This document shows, one piece after another, positions 35,601 to 41,781 of a stretch of 64,000 nt of DNA. The position numbers were made by a program, and so were the translations under genes. Under the pieces are notes generated by a model. The model had not been told where the DNA came from and searched no databases. It saw only the letters and a list, made by a program, of their open reading frames with translations. Position 1 is the first letter of the stretch. Each line of letters opens with the position of its first letter. The DNA comes from Streptomyces sp. JHA26 (lineage in GTDB: Bacteria > Actinomycetota > Actinomycetes > Streptomycetales > Streptomycetaceae), in assembly GCF_002005565.1 (NCBI RefSeq), contig NZ_BDJC01000003.1:62001-126000 (forward strand), given 5' to 3'.

Positions 35601-35799
35601 GCGCCGTGGGCGCGACCTTCCGGACGAGCCACTGCTCGTCGCGGACCCGGACCTGGGCGCCCGGCGCGTAGGCGACCGCCCCGCCGTCCGGTCGCGCCAC
35701 GTCCCCCGACGTGTCGAGGACGATCCCGTCCTCACTCACCGCGTCGAGCACGTCCTGGCCGTCATCGTCCTCGGCAACGATGGTCACGTGCTGCTCCAT
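32674..35799 (-). CDS. SNF2-family DNA helicase/translocase (DrmD-like)
   Basis: A 1041-aa SF2 ATPase. An N-terminal ~120-residue region (GAQVRVRDEQWLVRKV) precedes the helicase core: Walker A VADVVGLGKTLEIGILLAEL (~170), motif Ia ILVVTPAHVLEQF, motif II VVIDESHNLVNRG (~275), motif III LASATPHNG, then motifs V-VI LFTGDVASEGVNL and QRNGRVDRYGQ (~610). About 400 further residues lack a recognised domain. The start ATG 35799 follows GAGGGCGGG; upstream codons read as shadow. The stop overlaps the methyltransferase start. SNF2 proteins placed directly before an N6-methyltransferase occur in class 1 DISARM (DrmD-DrmMI); that similarity is by architecture and order, not alignment. Confidence 0.9.
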   Translation of the reverse strand: MEQHVTIVAEDDDGQDVLDAVSEDGIVLDTSGDVARPDGGAVAYAPGAQVRVRDEQWLVRKVAPTARDGWMVEVTGVSPFVRGTDAVFYSRLDDIQVLDPRKTELVPDDSPNHRKARLYLEAVIRKTALPQTEHGLALADSFLMDKQTHQLRPAELALSMKNPQPRVLVADVVGLGKTLEIGILLAELIRRGRGERILVVTPAHVLEQFQRELWTRFSIPLVRLDSTGIQRIQQDIPAGRNPFAYFKRAIISVDTLKSDVYAHHLDSTEWDAVVIDESHNLVNRGTKNNDLARLLARRTDALILASATPHNGDAESFAELIRMLDEAAIANPSDYDVKDLDHLYIRRTKTDKEVRDSLKGVWADRGPSEPVPAQATRKERAVFEELAARWIPRDPAASSVCADPLAAYNFLKAFLSSHKALQKSLEARRRYLARPAKVKKNEDLAAREAALRVEREAIVELERLVGEIGDEDSAKLDALVEQLRKIGVGPGSDTRVVVFSERIPTLTWLAEVVPARLGFQKSGSVEAGEKKNRPWLVYGGAVQVMHGEATNEDEQKRIVEKFGLRDDPVRILFTGDVASEGVNLHQECHQLVHYDLPWSLIRIEQRNGRVDRYGQKEKPQFRALVLTSDVEWRRDPETGEALPLDDRLVGAKLLRREEEAHRIDGSAEAVTGLYRAQEEENRLTRDLLAGRTVEESIKRSSGGAPSMLRKLMGNIGAKQAQDDVAYATVPNLFRSTSAYFEEALRQICPTGADNELKLRHEDDGTIAFEPPADLQYRFKALPKSYLTEQNILPTSKAPGRLRITFDKGLGEKRLKAARESSKTQWPNVSYVSDVHPVLEWVTDKALASLRHDEAFVLACRPDTAAAAKLDPRLPDELTGPVHLVQGIHSNALGRPTVVEWMAVVGLPDAPRVVRMDAAFLDACGVGPKMPGRAVPEEEREALQRLVPRAVDEAARYLREREAEYTRRIDEMLAPYEKRVTRWQQDALFASARSAKGRNSINLTASRRKTLIKSLKTSGAPMLRLLCVLQPLSTSAAGETTR

Positions 35800-35907
35800 T
35801 TCCCGCCCTCGATCTTCCTGAGCCGCCGTCGTGCACGGCTCGTCCGCGTCCCTGCTGATCGCGTGCCACCGGCCCCGTGTCTCCCACGGCGCCACCGGAG
35901 GCCGGGC

Positions 35908-37104
35908 TCAGAGGCTTGGCTGTGCGGCGTACCGGGCCCGCAACTCCTCGGCCACGCGCAACGACGCGGGTGGCCGCCCCGGCTTGCGGGCCGCGGGCAC
36001 GGGGACCTCGGCCGCCGGGCCAGGGGGTGCCGCGCTGCTCTCCGGGGGGTCGGACACGTCCGTGGCCTCGGTCTCCCCGGTTGCCTCGGCGGCGTCCTCC
36101 TCGTCCGGCTCCGGAGCGGCCGGGGGAGGGCTGTCCAGAGGGCTGTCCGGTTCGGCCTCGTCCAGCGTGACCGCCCGTTCGGTGAGCCGCTCCCACACGG
36201 CCGGCGGGTCGGTCCCGGGTGCCGCCGACGCCCCCTCTCCCGTCGCGGTGGCGTCGATCAGGGCGTGCCGGGCTGCCATGGGGGACAAGCCCGCGGTGGA
36301 CAGCACATTCGTGCATCCGGCCATCACCGCGTCGAGGGAGGGCCGGTCGGCCGGGTCGTGCGCCAGCATGGAGCCGATCAGCGGTGCCAGGGCCTCGGGG
36401 AGACCGCTCAGGTCCGGGGCGTGGTCGGGGTGGGCGACCTGCCCGACGATCGCCTCCCAGCGCGCCCCGTCGTAGGGGTAGTGCCCGGTGGCCGCGTACA
36501 GCAGGACCGTGCCGAGCCCGTACACGTCGGCGGACTCCTTGACCTTCGTCCGCCCCAGCGCCTGCTCGGGCGGCATGCAGCGCACGGTGCCGATGATCAT
36601 TCCGCTGTGGGACAGCGTGTCCTTGGAGGTGTCGAGGAACGCCCCGAGACCGAAGTCGATCAGGATGGGGCCGTACGCGCCGAGCATGACGTTCTGAGGC
36701 TTGAGGTCCCGGTGGAGCAGCCCCACCGCGTGAACGGCCTGGAGCCCTTCCGCGAGCAGGGCGCCGAGGCTCGCCACCAGGGGGACGGGCAGCGGGCCGT
36801 TCCCGTCCACGTACGTCAGCAGTGTCTGGCCCGGCACGTACTCCATGGCCAGCCAGGGCCGCTCCGCGTAGGGGTCGGCGTCCAGGAAGCGGGCCACCCG
36901 GTTCGTCCCCACCACCGTCCTGGCGATGAGCGCTTCCTTCTCGAAGCGCGCACGGGTGACCGGGTCCAGCCGGTCCGAGCGGATCAGCTTCACCGCGACC
37001 GGGTCGCCGGCGGGCGAGAAGGCCAGGTAGACCTCACCCATTCCCCCCGAGCCCAGCTCCCGCTCGACCACGTACCGGCCGATCTGCTCGGGCACCCCAT
37101 TCAT
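35908..37104 (-). CDS. Soluble Hanks-type Ser/Thr protein kinase
   Basis: A 398-aa protein. The kinase domain (~8-265) has glycine loop LGSGGMGEVYLAF, catalytic Lys in VAVKLI, HRDLKPQNVML (catalytic loop), DFGLG and PPEQALGR (APE equivalent). The C-terminal ~130 residues are Pro/Glu/Ala-rich and likely disordered, ending in a short basic helix; there is no TM segment or PASTA repeat. I chose ATG 37104; an ATG at 37134 with GGGGGG upstream is a good alternative adding 10 residues. It lies 108 bp upstream of the SNF2 helicase on the same strand, so it may head the defence operon. Kinases occur in defence loci such as PglW of Pgl/BREX type 2 and Stk2. Phosphorylation of operon partners is inference. 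Confidence 0.9.
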   Translation of the reverse strand: MNGVPEQIGRYVVERELGSGGMGEVYLAFSPAGDPVAVKLIRSDRLDPVTRARFEKEALIARTVVGTNRVARFLDADPYAERPWLAMEYVPGQTLLTYVDGNGPLPVPLVASLGALLAEGLQAVHAVGLLHRDLKPQNVMLGAYGPILIDFGLGAFLDTSKDTLSHSGMIIGTVRCMPPEQALGRTKVKESADVYGLGTVLLYAATGHYPYDGARWEAIVGQVAHPDHAPDLSGLPEALAPLIGSMLAHDPADRPSLDAVMAGCTNVLSTAGLSPMAARHALIDATATGEGASAAPGTDPPAVWERLTERAVTLDEAEPDSPLDSPPPAAPEPDEEDAAEATGETEATDVSDPPESSAAPPGPAAEVPVPAARKPGRPPASLRVAEELRARYAAQPSL

Positions 37105-37339
37105 GAACCGTGCGTATCCTCTCGTGCACCGCATGTCCCCCCACGCGGCCTTCAGCAGGCCTACACCTTAATCCTCAAAGGGGAGCGGAGGGACCCATCC
37201 CTCTCATTAACGTGCGAAAAGGCCCTCGGCCTGGAAAAGAGGGGAGACGAGGCGACCGGTGGCGGACCAGGGGTGCCGGGCCGCCACCGGAGGAAAGATC
37301 GTGACCGGGGTGGAGCGTCACGGCCCCGGGCACGGCGGG

Positions 37340-37531
37340 TCAGGTCCGGTCCCGCCCCAGGCTCGCGACGAACCCGGACCATGCGCTCCGCGTGAACGCG
37401 AGCCGAGGGCCGCCGCGCTCCTTGGAGTCCCGTACGTGTATCGCGGCCACGTCGGCGGCGATCTCGACGCACTCGCCTCCTTCGTCACCGCTGTAGCTGC
37501 TCTTGAACCAGTTGAGCTGTTCGGTGTTCAT
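37340..37531 (-). CDS. DUF397 small protein
   Basis: A 63-aa protein with the DUF397 hallmarks: WFKSSYSGDEGGECVEIA at the start, AIHVRDSKERGGPRLAFT in the middle and an aromatic W-S-G-F-V near the end. These small Streptomyces proteins are usually encoded right after a DUF5753 HTH regulator, often with an RsbW-like kinase nearby, as here. Its ATG overlaps the stop of that regulator (ATGA). Members are thought to act as partners of, or antitoxin-like factors for, the regulator. The exact role is unsettled. Confidence 0.92.
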   Translation of the reverse strand: MNTEQLNWFKSSYSGDEGGECVEIAADVAAIHVRDSKERGGPRLAFTRSAWSGFVASLGRDRT

Positions 37532-38400
37532 AGGTCTCCCAGCATCTTCTCGAGCAGGCGCAAGGACTCGCGTGGGGTGAGTGCCTGCCCTCGGATGCTG
37601 CCATGCTTCGCGGCCAGGACACGCACTTCTTCCGGGTCAGTGATGAGGCGGCTGAAGTGCTGGACCTCCAGATAGGCGACCTGCGGTTTGCCCTTCGGGG
37701 TGAGCAGTGTGAACGGGCCTCCCATGCCCGCATGTTCCTCGCTCATGGTCGGCATGACCTGGATTTCGACGTGGCGCAACCGGCCGATACGGAGGAGCTG
37801 TTCCAACTGGCCGCGCTGTACGGCCGGGCCGCCGAACGGCTGGCGCAGAATGGTCTCCTGGACGACGGCGCTCACGGTCGGCGGCGGCCATCGGGTCATC
37901 AACTCCTGCCGAGTCATCCTCGCAGCCACACGTTCCTCGATGGTCTCTTCGTCGAAGAAGGGCTGCCGACTGCCGAACACGGCACGTGCGTACTCCCGGG
38001 TCTGGAACAAGCCCGGCACCGCCTGATTGGCGAAGTAACGGAGCTCAACCGCCTCCGCCTCCAACCGCGCGTAGTCCCGGAACCACTCCGGATGCCGCAC
38101 CCTGCGCCGGGTCTTCGCCCGTTCCACATCTTCCGCGGCCGACGCCAGCAGGCCCCCGCAGTCCAGCAACCGGTCCACCGCGACCAGAAGTTCCGGCTGA
38201 GGCGTCCGCCGGGCCCGCTCCACCGACGAGATCGTCTCCTCGCCGTACCCGATCCGGTCGCCCAGCTCCTTCTGGCTCAGCCCGGCCCGCTCCCGGGCGA
38301 CCTTGATCTGTCGCCCCAGGGCCCGGAACAGGTCCGCGACCTCGTCCGTACCGTCCGCCCCGCCGCCCGTGGGGACCCCCGTGCCCGACTGTGCTGCCAT
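37528..38400 (-). CDS. XRE-family HTH regulator with DUF5753 domain
   Basis: A 290-aa protein. The N-terminal helix-turn-helix (~30-85) reads QIKVARERAGLSQKELGDRI, then YGEETISSVERARRTPQPEL. The C-terminal DUF5753 domain (~110-285) includes YARLEAEAVELRYFANQAVPGLFQT and FGGPAVQRGQLEQLL, typical of the group. These proteins pair with DUF397 products, encoded immediately downstream with a 4-bp overlap. Its start at ATG 38400 is divergent from an RsbW-like kinase at 38563, giving a common Streptomyces three-gene regulatory set. The target genes are unknown; the set sits inside the defence island but similar sets are widespread. Confidence 0.93.
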   Translation of the reverse strand: MAAQSGTGVPTGGGADGTDEVADLFRALGRQIKVARERAGLSQKELGDRIGYGEETISSVERARRTPQPELLVAVDRLLDCGGLLASAAEDVERAKTRRRVRHPEWFRDYARLEAEAVELRYFANQAVPGLFQTREYARAVFGSRQPFFDEETIEERVAARMTRQELMTRWPPPTVSAVVQETILRQPFGGPAVQRGQLEQLLRIGRLRHVEIQVMPTMSEEHAGMGGPFTLLTPKGKPQVAYLEVQHFSRLITDPEEVRVLAAKHGSIRGQALTPRESLRLLEKMLGDL

Positions 38401-38562
38401 GCCGTACCACCACCCTGTTCCCTGTACCGAGGACGAACCGGCGAGGGCCCGGCCGGGTCACGGCCGGACGCCCGTACGCCCCACCGTCCGCACCGGGACA
38501 GTCACCCTGCGTACCACCCGGAGTGCTCCCCACGGTAGGACGACTCGGTCACCCTCGGTAAT

Positions 38563-39075
38563 GTGAATCAGGAAACCGTCACCGCACCCGGTGAACCGAT
38601 CGTCGGCACGGCCCGCTTCCGTACCTTGTTTCCCACCACCGCGCACGGTGCGCACACCGCGCGTCACGCCGCCGAGCGTTGGCTGGCCGAGCGGAAGGGC
38701 GGGCCGGAGGCCGCCGGCGACGACAGCGCGGCCACGGCCTCCCTCCTCATCGCCGAACTGACCGCGAACGCGGCCCTGCACGGCCGGGTGAGGGGCAGAG
38801 CCGCACGCCTCGCCCTCACCCTGACCCCCACCACCCTGCGGATCGAGGTCACCGACGCGCGGGGCGAGCGCCGCCCCGTGCCGGCCCCGGCCGTCGATGC
38901 CGACGGCGAGTCCGGACGGGGTCTGCTCCTGGTCGCCTCGCTCGCCGACGCCTGGGGCTGCGAGCCGTACCCGCCGGGCGGCAAGACGGTGTGGGCGGAG
39001 TGCGCCCGGCGGGCACCGCTCAGGACGGGTTCCGGCTCTCCCAACGGTCCCGGAACCACGTCAGCGTCTCGGTGA
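38563..39075 (+). CDS. RsbW-like ATP-binding protein (HATPase_c_2, anti-sigma-type kinase)
   Basis: A 170-aa protein of the serine-kinase/anti-sigma GHKL type. The N-box is LLIAELTANAALHG (~60-75) and the G1 box is DGESGRGLLLVASLADAWG (~115-135), followed by KTVWAEC. In Streptomyces these proteins are numerous and usually sit beside DUF397/DUF5753 genes, as here. The start GTG 38563 is preceded by a GGTAAT-type weak ribosome site. Its last ~55 bp overlap the 3' end of the convergent DUF262 gene (stop at 39020), so the final residues are low-complexity. The partner sigma factor or anti-anti-sigma factor is not identified; the nearby sigma factor at 41782-43554 is a tempting but untested candidate. 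Confidence 0.88.
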   Translation: MNQETVTAPGEPIVGTARFRTLFPTTAHGAHTARHAAERWLAERKGGPEAAGDDSAATASLLIAELTANAALHGRVRGRAARLALTLTPTTLRIEVTDARGERRPVPAPAVDADGESGRGLLLVASLADAWGCEPYPPGGKTVWAECARRAPLRTGSGSPNGPGTTSASR

Positions 39076-41605
39076 GCAGTTCCCGGTTGCGCTCCTTCTC
39101 CAGCAGGGACAGCCGGATGTTGGGGCGCAGCTCCAGCTTGCCCTCCGGGATGTCGACGCCGTCCAGGGCGTTGAGGCGGGTCAGGAGTTCGGCGCGCAGC
39201 GCGCGGTCGGTGAACGGCTCCCGTGCGGCCATGTACTGGAACACCACCTCCGCCGTGCCTCCGCGCCCGGCGCCGGGGTAGAGCGTCATCGGCCAGATGC
39301 CGCGCCCGGGGCCGCCCGCCTCGCCGAGCATGAGGTAGGCGCTCGTGGTGACGTGTCCGGCGCCGTGGCCGATCCAGCCGCCCAGGGATTCCCAGTGGGC
39401 GAAGAGCGCGCGGACCGCTTCGACCGTCTCGGGGGAGTCGTCCGCGGCGAGCTGGCGGAAGAACCGTTCGGCGCGGGTCTCCGCGTCCGGTGCTTCCGCG
39501 GTTCCGTCCTGAGCGGTGTCCTCGCCGTCCGCCCGGTCGTCGTCCGTGCCGGCGAGCAGCGCGGCGAGGTCGTCGGCGGTGAGCCGCTGGGCCGGGTCGG
39601 CGGACCCGGTGGCCGTGAAGCGGACGCCGTCGGCGGTCAGCCGGGCGCGGACGTCGTCGCTTCCCGCCTCCTGGGGGGTCGCCCACCGGAAGCCGTCGGA
39701 GACCTTGCCCTCGGAGGTGAGGACGCGGTACGCGTTGACCACTCCGGGGGTGTTGGCCAGGTGGTTGCCCACGGCCTGGGCGCCGGAGCCGAGGAACGCA
39801 GCGAGGTCGCCGTACGAGGTCCAGGTGCCGTGGGGGAGCGCGGCGAGGACCTGGTGGGCGAGCTGCCAGTCGCGGTTGCGCTCCGCGCGGCCGACTCCGC
39901 GCTGCGGGGCCGGCCACAACGCGATCGCACGGTCGGCGAGTTCGTCGGCGCGGGCCAGGATCTCGCGCACGCCCCAGCGCTCGGTGGCGGCGATGCGGCG
40001 GTTCATCTCCAGGTGGCTGCCCCGCAGCAGGTCCTGCTTGCGCTCGAAGGGGTGGTTGGACAGCTCCGCGTTGACGGCGGTGAGCGTCAGGTTGCCGAGG
40101 GTGTGCTGGAACCGGGCGTGCAGTTCCTCCGCGGTCTCGCCCTCGTCGGCCTCCTCGCCCAGCGTGCGCAGCCACTCGTCGCCGGGTGACTGCGGCATGA
40201 CGTGTTCGACGGTGAGCTGCGCGGCGGCGAAGTCGACCGGCTCGGGATGTCCGTAGCTCTCCTCCAACCGCTGCAGCACCAGCTTGCGCTGCTGCCACCG
40301 GCCGTACTGGTAGAACGGCGCCGTCCTGATCTTCTCGCGCAGTTCGGCGTCGTCGGGCCAGAAGCGGTTCTCGGAGGAGAGGAGCCGGTGCAGCCCCTCG
40401 GTGACGGGCACGTCGAGCGGGAGCTGCCCCGGCACGGCCTGGAAGATCCGGTTGAGGTTGTTGGTCGGGACCCGGCAGATCATCCGGCGGACGAGGAAGC
40501 TCTCGATGTACGCCAGGGCGCGGGCGGTGCCGGCGGAGTCCAGCTCCCCGCGCTCGCGCCGGTCGAACAGCAGCATCAGGGCGGGGTAGGTGACGGCCGC
40601 CTGCCACGCGTCCAGGCGGCGGAGCGCCTCCCGGACCGCGGGGTCGGGCTCCTCCTCGGGGTGCAGCAGCCGGCGGAAGTGGGCACTGCGACGGTGCAGT
40701 TCCTTGATGTACGCCTCGATCTCCGCGTCGCCGGCTTTCGTGTTCTCGAAACGTCTTTGCTGGGCGGCATAGAGGTCCTGGCGGCGGACCCGGTCATCTC
40801 CGTCGAGTACGAGTTGCAGCCACATGAGCTGTTCCAGCTCGTCGTTGCTCAGGCTCTTCTGCAGGGGGAGCCAGTAGGTCTCGTAGACGTGCTCGCCGCG
40901 CGCCTGGAGCTTCATGAAGAGGTAGTTGCGCAGCAGGTCGGCCTGGCTCAGCTTGAGGCCGGTGTTGTTGAGCGACTCGAAGATGCGGTGGACGTTGTCA
41001 CCGCGCTCGGCGGTCACCGCCACCAGCGCGAGCCGGGAGGTGATCGCCTGCTCGATGCGGAACACGTCCTGCGGGGCAGCCGGATCGTCCGCCTCGACCA
41101 GCTTCTTGCGGAAGAAGGCGTAGGCGGTGGCGACGCCGCTGCCGGTGTCCTGATCGGTGAAGGGACCGCGGATGTGGGCGGCGAACTGCTTCCGGTCCGC
41201 CTGCGTCGGCAGCAGACGGAGGTGGTCGTTGCCGCTCTTCCACTTGTTGATCAGGTACTGCTCGTCGATGCGCTGGGCCTCGACCGGCGCGGTGTCCGCG
41301 ACATGATCGCGGATGGCGGCCAGGGCCAGGGACAGCGTGGTCAGCCGCTGCTGGCCGTCGACGACGAGCCAGCGGGGGAACGTCGCGTCGTTCTGCGGTG
41401 ACGGCGCGAGCACCACCGAGCCGAGGAAGTGCGTGCTCCCCTTCTCTTCACCCGACTCGAGCAGCCCGGCCTGTTCCAGGATGTCGCTCCAGAGCTGTTT
41501 GAGGTGTTTCTCGGTCCAGGAGTACGTCCGCTGGTAGAGCGGCACTTGGAACTGCTGGGCCCGGCCCTGCATGAGATCGGCGAACAACGTCTCCTTGGCC
41601 TGCAT
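39020..41605 (-). CDS. GmrSD/BrxU-like DUF262-DUF1524 type IV restriction protein with alkyltransferase-like domain
   Basis: An 861-aa protein. The DUF262 (ParB/Srx-like NTPase) domain occupies residues ~1-230: FQVPLYQRTYSW, and the signature LVVDGQQRLTTL (~80-92). A helical middle is followed by DUF1524 with the HNH-type motif LTVEHVMPQSPGDEW (~465-478) and FQHTLGNLTLTAVN, the nuclease centre. Residues ~575-640 (GTWTSYGDLAAFLGSGAQAVG, then VVNAYRVLTSEGKVS) match the DNA-binding domain of MGMT/Atl proteins. The catalytic PCHR cysteine is absent, so it probably reads bases rather than repairs them. GmrSD-type enzymes cleave phage DNA with modified cytosines, and BrxU sits beside BREX. The C-terminal ~200 residues are unassigned. 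Confidence 0.88.
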   Translation of the reverse strand: MQAKETLFADLMQGRAQQFQVPLYQRTYSWTEKHLKQLWSDILEQAGLLESGEEKGSTHFLGSVVLAPSPQNDATFPRWLVVDGQQRLTTLSLALAAIRDHVADTAPVEAQRIDEQYLINKWKSGNDHLRLLPTQADRKQFAAHIRGPFTDQDTGSGVATAYAFFRKKLVEADDPAAPQDVFRIEQAITSRLALVAVTAERGDNVHRIFESLNNTGLKLSQADLLRNYLFMKLQARGEHVYETYWLPLQKSLSNDELEQLMWLQLVLDGDDRVRRQDLYAAQQRRFENTKAGDAEIEAYIKELHRRSAHFRRLLHPEEEPDPAVREALRRLDAWQAAVTYPALMLLFDRRERGELDSAGTARALAYIESFLVRRMICRVPTNNLNRIFQAVPGQLPLDVPVTEGLHRLLSSENRFWPDDAELREKIRTAPFYQYGRWQQRKLVLQRLEESYGHPEPVDFAAAQLTVEHVMPQSPGDEWLRTLGEEADEGETAEELHARFQHTLGNLTLTAVNAELSNHPFERKQDLLRGSHLEMNRRIAATERWGVREILARADELADRAIALWPAPQRGVGRAERNRDWQLAHQVLAALPHGTWTSYGDLAAFLGSGAQAVGNHLANTPGVVNAYRVLTSEGKVSDGFRWATPQEAGSDDVRARLTADGVRFTATGSADPAQRLTADDLAALLAGTDDDRADGEDTAQDGTAEAPDAETRAERFFRQLAADDSPETVEAVRALFAHWESLGGWIGHGAGHVTTSAYLMLGEAGGPGRGIWPMTLYPGAGRGGTAEVVFQYMAAREPFTDRALRAELLTRLNALDGVDIPEGKLELRPNIRLSLLEKERNRELLTETLTWFRDRWESRNPS

Positions 41606-41781
41606 ATGGTGGCCCCCTTGATCCTCGGTCGTCCGCCGCCGATTACACCAGGCCCGGCCGGTCTCCGTATCGAAAAAACCCCGCGAGGTGCGGAACCGTC
41701 GGAGAACCGGTCACATCGTGGTTCGTGAACTGAGCCGACACATGTGCTGTGGGCCTACGCCGATGAGGAGGAGGACGTGTC
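41606..41781. other. Upstream region of DUF262 gene; no clear element
   Basis: A 176-bp gap between the DUF262 gene start and the sigma factor stop, both leftward. It should hold the promoter of the DUF262 gene. A short A-rich run (GAAAAAACCCCGCGAGG near 41671-41687) stands out from the GC-rich surroundings. I could not define -35/-10 boxes or a convincing hairpin. Confidence 0.3.

Noticed and set aside
17886..37104. BREX or Pgl assignment for the kinase/methyltransferase operon
   Set aside because: No PglZ-type phosphatase, BrxC/PglY ATPase or BrxL/BrxD-like gene is present; the SNF2 plus DUF1998 content points to DISARM-like relatives.
28937..37395. Two long rightward open frames antisense to the methyltransferase, SNF2 and kinase genes
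   Set aside because: No recognisable motifs and extreme codon-shadow composition; the leftward frames carry all conserved motifs.
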